Below, in pieces: positions 1 through 8,692 of a stretch of DNA of 25,827 bases. The position numbers were made by a program, and so were the translations under genes. Under the pieces are notes generated by a model. That model did not search any database. It worked only from the letters and a program-made list of their open reading frames with translations, and had not been told where the DNA came from. The DNA is taken from contig CALJKJ010000008.1 in assembly GCA_937973685.1 (NCBI GenBank), positions 1-25,827 of the forward strand. The letters run 5' to 3'. Positions within the stretch are counted from its first letter, which is position 1. Every line of letters begins with the position of its first letter. The stretch is from an uncultured Flavobacteriales bacterium. Its GTDB lineage: Bacteria; Bacteroidota; Bacteroidia; Flavobacteriales_D; Crocinitomicaceae.

Positions 1-2
1 TA

Positions 3-284
3 TATCTAACTTGGATTAGTTTGCATAACAGCTGGAACAAGAAATTTACGAGTATCCTTTTTAATATGGGATATTTTGTTGTTCCAATTATTCCGTTTTT
101 ATTGATTCTTTTGTTAGACAATTTAACACTTTACGAATACCATGACACTTGTAATAATTGGAAAACAGATTACACTATTTTTCATGATATGATTCAAAAT
201 TTCTGGTTAATGCTTTCGTTATCTGCTATTTCTTGTATTTCTTACTTCAAATTAATCCGCTTACTCTATTCAAAACCAGAGTAA
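3..284 (+). CDS. Small membrane protein, C-terminal part (5' end outside window)
   Basis: The reading frame is open from the left edge to the TAA at 282-284, so the true start may lie outside the window. Internal candidate starts are TTG at 21 and ATG at 66. The visible protein has two hydrophobic stretches, one around FVVPIIPFLLILLL and one around FWLMLSLSAISCISYF, separated by about 30 polar residues with two cysteines nearby. This suggests two membrane helices with a short exposed loop. I recognise no family and assign no function. Base composition is more AT-rich than in the neighbouring housekeeping genes. No terminator hairpin follows it. Confidence 0.5.
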   Translation, partial: YLTWISLHNSWNKKFTSILFNMGYFVVPIIPFLLILLLDNLTLYEYHDTCNNWKTDYTIFHDMIQNFWLMLSLSAISCISYFKLIRLLYSKPE

Positions 285-433
285 AAAGTGTGTTTTTTTG
301 CTTGTCGGGTAATTTACGGTTCAAAAGCTTGGTAAATTGTGAATATTATTCATCGAAAGCTGTCTAAAAATTAGGGAAATACACTAAATTTGCGGGACTT
401 AATAATGGATATTTTATCCAAAAGTAACAGACA
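285..433. other. Intergenic region upstream of alaS
   Basis: This 149-base stretch holds the probable alaS promoter at 385-392. It also has a weak 7-bp AT-rich inverted repeat, AATTTAC (311-317) with GTAAATT (332-338), with a 14-base loop. The run of T at about 291-297 has no stem in front of it, so I do not call a terminator. I see no RNA gene here. Confidence 0.5.
385..392 (+). promoter_or_regulatory. Bacteroidetes-type -7 element TAAATTTG before alaS
   Basis: TAAATTTG is a perfect match to the TAnnTTTG -7 element of the Bacteroidetes primary sigma factor. It would place the transcription start near 397-399, giving a leader of about 35 bases before the alaS ATG at 434. No clear TTG -33 element lies at the usual 17-23 base spacing, so the call rests on the -7 element and its position. 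Confidence 0.5.
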
Positions 434-3052
434 ATGACAGTACAAGAAATTCGCCGACACTTTTTTGAATTTTTCGCTTCGAAAGGACATGAAATAGTTC
501 CTTCCGCTCCGATGGTGGTAAAAAACGATCCAACGTTGATGTTTACCAATGCAGGAATGAATCAATTTAAAGATTTTTTCTTGGGTAACGCCGTTCCTAA
601 AAATCCACGTGTCGCCAATTCTCAAAAGTGTTTACGCGTTTCTGGAAAACACAACGATTTGGAAGAAGTAGGTGTTGATACCTACCACCATACCATGTTC
701 GAAATGCTTGGAAACTGGTCGTTTGGCGATTACTTCAAAGAAGAAGCAATTGGTTGGGCTTGGGAATTATTGACGGAAGTCTACAAAATCCCAAAAGATC
801 GTTTGTACGTTACTGTTTTCGAAGGTGATGCCAAAGATGGCGTTCCAGCTGACGAAGAATCGATTGCCATTTGGAAAAAATACATCGCAGAAGACCGCAT
901 TATTTTAGCAGCAAAAAAAGATAATTTCTGGGAAATGGGCGATACAGGTCCATGTGGTCCTTGTACCGAAATTCATGTCGATAACCGACCAGCAGCTGAA
1001 CGTGCTCAAACTGATGGAAAACAATTTGTGAACGAAGATCACCCACAAGTGATTGAAATCTGGAACAACGTGTTCATGCAGTTCAACCGCAAAGCGGACG
1101 GTAGTTTGGAAAAATTACCTGCAACACACGTAGACACAGGAATGGGATTGGAACGTTTGGCAATGACGTTGCAAGATAAAACTTCCAACTACGATATTGA
1201 CTTATTCCAAACGTTGATTCAACACATGGAAAAAGTTTCTCATAAAAAATATGGTGCAAACGAAACAACCGATATTGCTTTACGCGTCATTGCCGATCAC
1301 GTTCGTGCAATTGCTTTTTCGATTGCTGATGGGCAACTTCCTTCCAATACGGGAGCTGGTTATGTTATTCGCCGAATATTGCGCAGAGCAGTGCGATATG
1401 GTTACCAAACATTGGGATTGAAAGAACCGTTTTTAGCAGATTTATCTGTTGTCCTTGGACAAATTATGGGTGGATCTTTCCAAGAATTAACCAATCAAAA
1501 AGACATCATTGAAAAAGTGATTCGTGAAGAAGAATTGTCGTTCTTCCGCACATTGGAGCAAGGATTGAAACGCATCGATAATTTGATTGAACACGCAAAA
1601 AGTTCAGGAAGTGCACAACTAACAGGAAGTGCAGTTTTCGAATTGTACGATACCTTCGGTTTTCCTTTTGACTTAACTGATTTGATTGCCCGCGAAAATA
1701 ATATTTCAGTTGACGAAGTTGGATTTAACGAGGAATTAACAAAACAAAAAGATCGTTCGCGAGCTGCAACAGCAATAGAAACTGACGATTGGGTGCAAGT
1801 TCATCCAGATACGGCAACCAAGTTTATTGGATATGATGAACAAACTGCTCCTATTGAGCTCATCAAATACCGAAAAGTAACGCAAAAACAAAAAACGTTC
1901 TATCAACTTGTTTTCAATCAAACGCCTTTTTATCCAGAAGGTGGTGGACAAGTTGGCGATACAGGTTTCATTGTAAACGAAGCTGAATCGATTGCGATTT
2001 TTGACACGAAAAAAGAAAACAACTTGATCATTCATTTAGCAGAAAAATTGCCTGTACATCCTGCAAGTAGTTTTGAAGCTAAAATAAACAGTAAAAACCG
2101 AGCACTATCTGCTTGTAATCACTCGGCAACGCATTTATTACACAAAGCATTGCGCACAGTTCTCGGGACGCATGTGGAACAAAAAGGTTCGTTGGTGAAT
2201 GCCAATTATTTGCGTTTTGACTTCTCTCATTTTTCGAAAGTAACCGATGAAGAAATGGCGCAAATTGAAGCGATGGTCGTTGCTGAAATAAAAGCTAACT
2301 TACCATTGAACGAAAAACGTGATTACCCAATCGAAGATGCGAAAGCAATGGGTGCGATGGCTTTGTTTGGTGAAAAATACGGCGATGCTGTTCGCGTTGT
2401 TCAATTTGGTGATTCAGTTGAATTGTGTGGTGGAACGCATGTGCAACAAACAGGTGAAATCGGGTTGTTCAAAATTCAAAGTGAAGGTGCTGTAGCTGCT
2501 GGAATTAGAAGAATTGAAGCAATTACAAACGCAGCTGTAGAAGATTATTTCAACGAACAAGAAAAGCAGTTAAAAGCTGTCAATGAATTGTTACGGAATC
2601 CGAAGGATATCACAAAAGCTGTTGACGACTTATTAACGAAGAACAATGCGCTTCAAAAACAAGTTGAAAGCTTGAAAAAAGCGCAAGCAAAAATTGTCAA
2701 ATCGGAATTAAAAAGCACCATTGAAAAAAAAGGCGATTATTCCTTGTTGACTGCTGCTGTTGAATTAGATGCGGCATCCGTAAAAGATATTTTATTTCAA
2801 TTGAAAGGCGAAGTAGCTCATTTGGTTGCTATCATTGGTTCAACTGAAGACGACAAATGTGCGGTAAGCGTGTTTGTTGATGATGCCTTGGTTGGAACGA
2901 AAAACTGGAATGCTGGAAACATCGTAAAAGCTGTTGCTGCACACATTCAAGGTGGTGGAGGCGGTCAAGCGTTCTTCGCAACTGCAGGTGGGAAAAATCC
3001 AGCAGGAATACCAACTGCCATAGCAGCTGCAAAAGCGATGCTTGATGCTTAA
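434..3052 (+). CDS. alaS: Alanyl-tRNA synthetase
   Basis: Charges tRNA-Ala with alanine in the cytoplasm and edits mischarged Ser/Gly-tRNA. The 872-residue length is normal for bacterial AlaS. The N-terminal class II catalytic core is recognisable by FTNAGMNQFKDFFLG and the TGMGLERL motif 3. The editing domain carries the metal-binding quartet in HSATH (H563, H567) and CGGTH (C665, H669). The C-terminal C-Ala domain contains the glycine-rich HIQGGGGGQA stretch. A coiled-coil region lies between the last two domains. The start is ATG 434, downstream of the TAAATTTG promoter element. The last 8 bases overlap the following glycosyltransferase gene, so the two are probably co-transcribed. Identification is secure. 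Confidence 0.98.
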   Translation: MTVQEIRRHFFEFFASKGHEIVPSAPMVVKNDPTLMFTNAGMNQFKDFFLGNAVPKNPRVANSQKCLRVSGKHNDLEEVGVDTYHHTMFEMLGNWSFGDYFKEEAIGWAWELLTEVYKIPKDRLYVTVFEGDAKDGVPADEESIAIWKKYIAEDRIILAAKKDNFWEMGDTGPCGPCTEIHVDNRPAAERAQTDGKQFVNEDHPQVIEIWNNVFMQFNRKADGSLEKLPATHVDTGMGLERLAMTLQDKTSNYDIDLFQTLIQHMEKVSHKKYGANETTDIALRVIADHVRAIAFSIADGQLPSNTGAGYVIRRILRRAVRYGYQTLGLKEPFLADLSVVLGQIMGGSFQELTNQKDIIEKVIREEELSFFRTLEQGLKRIDNLIEHAKSSGSAQLTGSAVFELYDTFGFPFDLTDLIARENNISVDEVGFNEELTKQKDRSRAATAIETDDWVQVHPDTATKFIGYDEQTAPIELIKYRKVTQKQKTFYQLVFNQTPFYPEGGGQVGDTGFIVNEAESIAIFDTKKENNLIIHLAEKLPVHPASSFEAKINSKNRALSACNHSATHLLHKALRTVLGTHVEQKGSLVNANYLRFDFSHFSKVTDEEMAQIEAMVVAEIKANLPLNEKRDYPIEDAKAMGAMALFGEKYGDAVRVVQFGDSVELCGGTHVQQTGEIGLFKIQSEGAVAAGIRRIEAITNAAVEDYFNEQEKQLKAVNELLRNPKDITKAVDDLLTKNNALQKQVESLKKAQAKIVKSELKSTIEKKGDYSLLTAAVELDAASVKDILFQLKGEVAHLVAIIGSTEDDKCAVSVFVDDALVGTKNWNAGNIVKAVAAHIQGGGGGQAFFATAGGKNPAGIPTAIAAAKAMLDA

Positions 3053-4334
3053 AAAAGCGTTAATCATAACGTATTATTGGCCACCAAGTGGCGGTTCAGG
3101 TGTGCAACGTTGGATGTACTTTGCAAAGTACTTGAAAGCAAATGGAATTGAACCAATTGTATTAACGATTGATCCGAAAAGTGCAGCTTATCCTGCATTT
3201 GACCCGTCGTTAGAGCAACATACCGAAGGCATTAAAGTTGTACATACATCGGGCGGATTTCAATTATTAAAATTGTATTCACTCATCAAATCCGGATCGA
3301 CGAAAGGTCATATTCCTGTTGGTGATTTTGGAAGTAAGAAAAAAACACTCATCGATAAAATCGCTGGATCCATTCGCGCCAACTTATTTGTTCCCGATGC
3401 ACGTGTCGGTTGGAACAAAAAAGCGTTGCCAGCTGCTCATAAAATTATTCAAACGGAAAACATCGATTTTGTTATTACGACAGGTCCTCCCCATTCGACT
3501 CATTTGATTGGTTTGGCGTTAAAACAACAACACAACATTCATTGGGTAGCTGATTTCCGTGATCCTTGGCGCGAAGTTTACTACAACAAATTGTTCAACC
3601 GCTTTGGTTTTGCTGACAAAAAAGATGCCCTACTTGAAAAGAACGTATTAACAAATGCTGATACTGTGCTGACTGTTGGTCCGACTATGAAAAAGTTGTT
3701 GGCAACAAAAACAGACGATGCAAAGATCTTTTATATCCACAATGGATTTGACGTTGCTTCGTTTACCAATTTAACGACAAACCGATACGCAGAAAAAACG
3801 ATTTGCCACATTGGCGTTTGGACGACAAACCAACCGTATCAAATTGTATGCACAGCAATCAAGCAATTGTTAGCTGAAACCTCCCTCAAACTTCGTTTTG
3901 TAGTTGTAGGAAGTGTTGCTGAAGAAATCATTGAAGCACTTCAACAAGTTCCAGGTTTGGTAGTTGATGTGAAAGGTAAAGTGAGTCACCAAGCAGCGTT
4001 GCAAGAAATGAAAAACGCGGATGTGCTCTTGAATTGTTTGCCCATTCAAGACAATGCGGAATTATTGGTTTCTGGAAAATTAATGGAATACTTAGCCTCT
4101 GGAAATCAAGTTTTGGCCTTAGGTAAAACAAAAGGAGACGCAGCAACTGTCATGCACGAAATTCCTCACGCGGCCATTGTAGAAAACGATGATTTTGATG
4201 GCTTTTATGCGCATTTAAAAGCACAATTATCCAACGACTTCACCAACGAGAACACCCCTGAAGCAATCAAGAAATACAGCCGTGAAGCTACCGCTGCACA
4301 ATTGGCTGTGTTGTTATTGGAGCGTTTGAAATAA
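3045..4334 (+). CDS. Glycosyltransferase, GT-B fold (GT4-like)
   Basis: Probably transfers a sugar from a nucleotide donor onto a cell-surface glycan, lipid or exopolysaccharide at the inner membrane; donor and acceptor cannot be read from the sequence. The N-terminus has the YYWPPSGGSGVQR glycine-rich motif common in Bacteroidetes GT4-like proteins, with TGPPHSTHLIG further in. The C-terminal half has the donor-site type motif SGKLMEYLASGNQVLAL. The protein is 429 residues from ATG 3045. An in-frame TTG lies one codon upstream at 3042, but ATG is preferred. The start lies inside the end of alaS (8-base overlap), which suggests translational coupling. Its stop is only 2 bases from the stop of the convergent response-regulator gene. 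Confidence 0.85.
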   Translation: MLKKALIITYYWPPSGGSGVQRWMYFAKYLKANGIEPIVLTIDPKSAAYPAFDPSLEQHTEGIKVVHTSGGFQLLKLYSLIKSGSTKGHIPVGDFGSKKKTLIDKIAGSIRANLFVPDARVGWNKKALPAAHKIIQTENIDFVITTGPPHSTHLIGLALKQQHNIHWVADFRDPWREVYYNKLFNRFGFADKKDALLEKNVLTNADTVLTVGPTMKKLLATKTDDAKIFYIHNGFDVASFTNLTTNRYAEKTICHIGVWTTNQPYQIVCTAIKQLLAETSLKLRFVVVGSVAEEIIEALQQVPGLVVDVKGKVSHQAALQEMKNADVLLNCLPIQDNAELLVSGKLMEYLASGNQVLALGKTKGDAATVMHEIPHAAIVENDDFDGFYAHLKAQLSNDFTNENTPEAIKKYSREATAAQLAVLLLERLK

Positions 4335-4336
4335 AA

Positions 4337-5509
4337 CTACTTCCCCTTCGGGTTTGCAAACATGTTTACTTCTTCTGCAGTAATTACTTGACCACAAAGT
4401 ATGATTAAGCGCTCAACGATGTTGCGCAACTCGCGGATGTTTCCTGTCCAATCTATTTTTTGTAAAGCCAACAAGGCTTCGTCTGAAAAAGATTTTCGTG
4501 CAGTTCCGTGTTCCGAACAAATCAAAGTCATGAAATTCTCTGCCAATAGTGGAATATCGTCTCTGCGGTCGTTGAGTGCCGGAACGTGAATCAAAATAAC
4601 TGCTAAACGGTGGAACAAATCTTCGCGAAAACGTCCTGCTTCAATTTCCTTGCGTAAATCTTTGTTGGTCGCTGCTACGATGCGTGCATCTACTTTGATG
4701 TCGCGCTCCCCGCCTACGCGTTGTATGACATTTTCTTGCAACGCGCGCAGTACTTTCGCTTGTGCAGACAAACTCATGTCGCCAATTTCATCCAAGAAAA
4801 GTGTTCCTCCATTCGCTAATTCAAACTTCCCTTTTTTATCTTTAATCGCTGAAGTAAACGCACCTTTCTCATGGCCAAATAACTCGCTTTCGATCAATTC
4901 GCCTGGAATAGCCGCACAATTCACTTCAATAAACGGCATCTTTTTGCGATTCGAATGATCGTGGAGTGAACGAGCAACCAATTCTTTTCCCGTTCCATTT
5001 TCGCCAGTAATCAACACACGTGCATCGGAAGGCGCTACTTTTTCAATCATTTCTTTGATTTTCAAAATCCCCTCCGATTCGCCAATTATTGCAGAACCTT
5101 TGAATTTTTTAACGGTCGTTTTTAATTGCTTTGTCTCTTCAACAAGCGAAGTTTTTTCCTTTGCATTGCGAATCGTGACTAAAATTCGGTTTAAATCCAA
5201 TGGTTTTTCAATGAAATCAAACGCTCCTTTTTTCAGCGCATCAACTGCATTCTCAATAGAACCATGCCCAGAAATCATGATAATTGGCGCTTCAACTTTG
5301 ATTGCCATCAATTGCTCCAAGACTTCCATTCCGTCCATTTGAGGCATTTTGATGTCACAGAAAATCACATCGTAAACAGCATTTTTGACACAGTCAATAC
5401 CTGCGATTCCATTTTCTGCTTCGTCCACTTGAAAACCTTCAAATTCAAGTATTTCGCGCAATGCTCTGCGAATTGCTCGTTCGTCGTCTATGATTAATAT
5501 TTTTGCCAT
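4337..5509 (-). CDS. Response regulator with sigma-54-type AAA+ domain, no HTH
   Basis: NtrC-family regulator of 390 residues. Residues 1-120 form a receiver domain: acidic pair D8/D9, phospho-acceptor D52 in CDIKMPQMDG, S80, and K102 in EKP. Residues about 138-370 form the AAA+ ATPase: Walker A GENGTGKE (169-176), Walker B GGTLFLDEIGD (234-244), arginine-finger region GRFREDLFHRL, and sensor II WTGNIRELRN. The sigma-54 contact loop reads GAFTSA (216-221) rather than GAFTGA. The protein stops about 20 residues after the AAA+ lid, so the Fis-type DNA-binding domain present in NtrC (about 470 residues) is absent. The ATG is 1 base after the stop of the ppx-like gene, so it is the last gene of the minus-strand unit. 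No partner histidine kinase is in the window. Confidence 0.93.
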   Translation of the reverse strand: MAKILIIDDERAIRRALREILEFEGFQVDEAENGIAGIDCVKNAVYDVIFCDIKMPQMDGMEVLEQLMAIKVEAPIIMISGHGSIENAVDALKKGAFDFIEKPLDLNRILVTIRNAKEKTSLVEETKQLKTTVKKFKGSAIIGESEGILKIKEMIEKVAPSDARVLITGENGTGKELVARSLHDHSNRKKMPFIEVNCAAIPGELIESELFGHEKGAFTSAIKDKKGKFELANGGTLFLDEIGDMSLSAQAKVLRALQENVIQRVGGERDIKVDARIVAATNKDLRKEIEAGRFREDLFHRLAVILIHVPALNDRRDDIPLLAENFMTLICSEHGTARKSFSDEALLALQKIDWTGNIRELRNIVERLIILCGQVITAEEVNMFANPKGK

Positions 5510-5510
5510 C

Positions 5511-6422
5511 TCAACTTATTTTATTGCCCTCGTTCAACACCCGTAAAACACCTTCTTTCAACGAACAAGGTGAAATGAGAACGGAACTAATATTCATTTT
5601 TTCAATTATCCACTTCAATTTTAGTGCCGCAATTGGCGCTAGTTGCTGCCGAATCGGAATAATCCAGTTGTGCTGTGTTCTTTCTTCTTGTGATGATGCT
5701 ATCAACCAATCAATTTGTGGTAGCAATTCTTCAAGTGATAAGGGAACAGCTGTCATCGTTTTTGGAAAAGGCTGTTCGTAAATCATTTCGTAAAATGTTT
5801 CAAAACTTCCAGATGCACCGATTAACACATCAGCTTTTGGAAATGCCTGCAACTGCTCACTTTGCGCCTCAAACCACCTTAGTATGTCCGAGCAATTTTG
5901 TTTCGTGAGTGGATTTTCAAGTTGAAATAATTGGGTGGGGCGCAATAAACCAATATCCAAACTACATGCTTTTGTAATCTCGTTATTGGAAACTGCTATA
6001 AATTCTGTACTTCCTCCGCCAATGTCCATGATTAAACTTGGCGATTCAATGTTTGTTGTCCAAGTAACCCCTTGAAAAATCAACGCTGCTTCCTGTTGTC
6101 CGTCAATAATAGTCATTTCGATTCCATATTTTTCCGCTAGGGAATTCATGAAAGCGACACCATTTGACGCACTTCTAATCGCTGACGTTCCTATACCGAT
6201 TACTTTTTCTACTTCAAATGATTTCCAAATAGGATCAAATGTATCAAAAGCAGCAACAGCTCGGTCAATAGCTTCAGGAGTTAGTATTTTTTCGGACATT
6301 CCTCCTTTCCCTAGCGCAACGCCAATTTTAGCATTGTGCAACAGTTCAATGTGTTTTCCGGTAACTGAAGCAATCACCAAATTGAACGTGTTTGTTCCTA
6401 AATCAATGACAGCAATTTTCAT
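5511..6422 (-). CDS. Ppx/GppA-family phosphatase (exopolyphosphatase-like)
   Basis: Member of the actin-like ATPase superfamily of exopolyphosphatases and guanosine pentaphosphate phosphohydrolases; likely hydrolyses terminal phosphate of polyphosphate or pppGpp. Visible motifs: phosphate-1 loop VIDLGTNTFNLVIA (N-terminus), IGTSAIRSASNG, the catalytic-type IDGQQEA segment with its conserved Glu, and the phosphate-2 loop MDIGGGSTEFI. At 303 residues it contains only the two-lobed Ppx/GppA domain and lacks the C-terminal HD-type region of the long E. coli Ppx. It lies between an ABC permease gene and a response-regulator gene with one-base gaps on both sides, so all are probably on one transcript. 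Whether polyphosphate or pppGpp is the main substrate cannot be decided here. Confidence 0.93.
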   Translation of the reverse strand: MKIAVIDLGTNTFNLVIASVTGKHIELLHNAKIGVALGKGGMSEKILTPEAIDRAVAAFDTFDPIWKSFEVEKVIGIGTSAIRSASNGVAFMNSLAEKYGIEMTIIDGQQEAALIFQGVTWTTNIESPSLIMDIGGGSTEFIAVSNNEITKACSLDIGLLRPTQLFQLENPLTKQNCSDILRWFEAQSEQLQAFPKADVLIGASGSFETFYEMIYEQPFPKTMTAVPLSLEELLPQIDWLIASSQEERTQHNWIIPIRQQLAPIAALKLKWIIEKMNISSVLISPCSLKEGVLRVLNEGNKIS

Positions 6423-6423
6423 T

Positions 6424-7713
6424 TTAATTACGTTTCAACCAACGCAAAATTGTGCTCAAACGCACAGCATGTCCGTATTGCAACAAACCGTTTTTGTACA
6501 AACGACCAGCTAAGGATAGCACCAAAAATGCACTGACAAAAAGTATGATTGCCGACAAATAAAGTTGATAAGCTGATCCTGGAGGATAGCCCATCGCAAA
6601 TTTCACCATGACAACAACAGGGGATGTAAACGGTAAATAATGAAAAACTACAGCTAACGAACTTTCGGGATTCATCAATACAAAATAACCGCTGTACAAT
6701 GCAAATAATAATAAAGCAATCAACGGAATTAGGAATTGTTGTCCATCGGATTCAGAACCAGAAACAGCGCCCAGTGAAGCGAAAAAAGCTCCGTAGAACA
6801 AATATCCCAAAACAAAAAACACTGCAAAAACACTGATCATTGGCACGAAATTGATTCGGTCAAATACCAATTCAACAAATTGATTGTAATCGGAAGGCAT
6901 GGCTGCAGTCAACATGGAAGGATCGGAAAAATCGATAAAAATTGTTTGACGGAAAAAATACAAGCCCAAACTCACAACAAGTAACCATATGACAAGTTGT
7001 ACCAACGCACTCAAGCCAATACCAATAATTTTACCGATTAATAATGCTTTGGGACTAACAGTAGCAAGTAAAATCTCTACTATTCGCGACGACTTTTCAC
7101 GCATGACTGCACGAAGAATGGTCATGCCAAATAAAAAGATGAACAAAAAGATGAAAGCGCCAAAAAACAACCCAACCCAGCCAGCTAAATCAACAGCAGT
7201 GTTGTAGGGATCGTACACATTTCTAAATCCGATGGTTAACGGTTGTTTGATACTTCTGAAATCACGCAACGATAATTTATATTGTTCAGTTGCAACGATT
7301 TCCTCCAAGCGTCTTTCGACTTGATAACGAATATTAACCGACATGTTGAATGACGGTTTTTCTTTGTAAAACAACAATGCTGCTTTGTTCGAAATGATTT
7401 TGTGATTTATTTCCACCAAAGCATCAAAATCCTTGAATTTTGGGTTGGATGCAAAATCTTCGATTTCAACATAATCGTTTATAAACGAATACGTGATGGA
7501 CGGATCTTCGCGCGATGCAATTTTATTATCGAACAATTGACCTTTATCGGCAATGAGCACGTTCCATTTTTGTTGTTCTTTTCCACCTAGTTTGAATATT
7601 GAATAGGTAATTCCCAAGACAACTATTGGTCCGAAAAACGCCATGAACAAAAACGAACGACTTTTAATCCGCTCCATTAATTCGCGGCGGGCTATGATCC
7701 AACTATTTTTCAT
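6424..7713 (-). CDS. ABC transporter permease, NatB/ABC-2 type
   Basis: Membrane subunit of an ABC-2-type exporter, 429 residues from ATG 7713 (MKNSWIIARREL). An upstream ATG at 7800 is in frame but would extend deep into the ATPase gene and add a non-membrane peptide, so 7713 is preferred. The topology is typical of the family: a first helix near residues 20-42, a large extracytoplasmic domain to about residue 180, then about five helices, with a charged segment AVMREKSSRIVEILLATVSP between two of them. That cytoplasmic MREKSSRIVEILL motif is characteristic of NatB-like permeases. It overlaps the partner ATPase gene by 11 bases. The substrate is unknown; Na+ export is only a family precedent. 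Confidence 0.9.
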   Translation of the reverse strand: MKNSWIIARRELMERIKSRSFLFMAFFGPIVVLGITYSIFKLGGKEQQKWNVLIADKGQLFDNKIASREDPSITYSFINDYVEIEDFASNPKFKDFDALVEINHKIISNKAALLFYKEKPSFNMSVNIRYQVERRLEEIVATEQYKLSLRDFRSIKQPLTIGFRNVYDPYNTAVDLAGWVGLFFGAFIFLFIFLFGMTILRAVMREKSSRIVEILLATVSPKALLIGKIIGIGLSALVQLVIWLLVVSLGLYFFRQTIFIDFSDPSMLTAAMPSDYNQFVELVFDRINFVPMISVFAVFFVLGYLFYGAFFASLGAVSGSESDGQQFLIPLIALLLFALYSGYFVLMNPESSLAVVFHYLPFTSPVVVMVKFAMGYPPGSAYQLYLSAIILFVSAFLVLSLAGRLYKNGLLQYGHAVRLSTILRWLKRN

Positions 7714-8644
7714 GTGTAGTTTCGTTTTGATGTGTTGTGTGTGTGACTTCTTGAATGAAGATATCTTGCATACTCGGTAAAATCTCCCAAGCTGCTTCAA
7801 TTTTGACTTCTTTCAAGCTGATTTTTAAGAAATCTTCAAAGGTATTATCTCCGCGTAAGCGAACTTTCACAAGGAAACGATTGTCACCAAGCTCCTCTTT
7901 ATCAACTAATTCGAAGCCCGTCCAAAGTGCATTAACAAAGCCAATCATTGATCCAGAAAATTTCAACCCAAACAATCCTGTTTTTCGTTCCTCTTGTAAA
8001 ACAGCAACTTTTCCTTCCACTATTTTTTTCGATTGATGAATCAAGGCTACTCGGTCACAAATTTCTTCCACGCTTTTCATGTTGTGGGTTGAAATCAAAA
8101 TCGTTTTTCCTCGTTTCTTCATAGCGATTAATTCCGCTTGAATCAATTCTACATTCAGTGGATCGAAGCCTGAAAATGGTTCATCCAAAATCAATAAATC
8201 AGGATCGTGAAGGACCGAGCAAATGAATTGAACTTTCTGCGCCATTCCTTTTGAAAGTGTTTCAATACGCTTGTTGCGCCAATCGAGGCAATCGAATTTT
8301 TCAAACCAAAAATCGAGCGCTTTCAATGCCTCTTTTTTGGACATTCCACGCAAAGCACCTAAAAAAAGTGCATGAGCTTCGACAGTCATGTTTTTATACA
8401 AACCTCTTTCTTCTGGCAAATACCCGACATGTTTCAAGTGTTCTTGTGTCATGATTTCGCCTTTGAAACGAATAGTTCCTTTGTCAGGATGGATGATTTG
8501 ATTGATCATACGAATCAAGGTTGTTTTACCAGCCCCATTTGGACCGAGCAAACCAACAATTTCGCCTTGATCTAAGGTAAAAGACACCTCATCAACGGCC
8601 ATTTTACGGTCAAATCTTTTTGTTACTTGTTGCAATAGTAGCAT
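7703..8644 (-). CDS. ABC transporter ATP-binding protein, NatA-like
   Basis: Cytoplasmic ATPase powering the NatB-like permease encoded next to it. The 313 residues contain Walker A GPNGAGKT (34-41), a Q-loop-region YLPEERGLY motif typical of this subfamily (about 75-83), signature LSKGM (130-134), Walker B LLILDEP (150-156), D-loop GFDP, and the switch histidine in STHNM (H187). Residues from about 215 to the end form an extra C-terminal domain resembling the DUF4162 extension of NatA-type ATPases. The gene starts at ATG 8644, 48 bases after the CPBP protease gene on the same strand, and overlaps the permease gene by 11 bases. No clear TAnnTTTG element precedes it, so transcription may come from upstream. 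Confidence 0.94.
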   Translation of the reverse strand: MLLLQQVTKRFDRKMAVDEVSFTLDQGEIVGLLGPNGAGKTTLIRMINQIIHPDKGTIRFKGEIMTQEHLKHVGYLPEERGLYKNMTVEAHALFLGALRGMSKKEALKALDFWFEKFDCLDWRNKRIETLSKGMAQKVQFICSVLHDPDLLILDEPFSGFDPLNVELIQAELIAMKKRGKTILISTHNMKSVEEICDRVALIHQSKKIVEGKVAVLQEERKTGLFGLKFSGSMIGFVNALWTGFELVDKEELGDNRFLVKVRLRGDNTFEDFLKISLKEVKIEAAWEILPSMQDIFIQEVTHTTHQNETTHEK

Positions 8645-8692
8645 GAAACAGCTTTTTTATAAAAATAAGTAAAATCGATGAAACGGTACTAA

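Noticed and set aside
311..338. Hairpin upstream of alaS as a T-box or other riboregulator
   Set aside because: The stem is only 7 AT-rich pairs with a 14-base loop, it lies upstream of the predicted transcription start, and T-boxes are not expected in this group.
6148..6513. Open frame of 121 codons on the plus strand crossing the ppx/permease junction
   Set aside because: It opposes two well-supported genes and its predicted protein has no domain or plausible start context.
7714..7800. Upstream ATG start for the ABC permease
   Set aside because: It would add 29 non-membrane residues encoded inside the ATPase gene; ATG 7713 gives the normal family N-terminus and an 11-base overlap.
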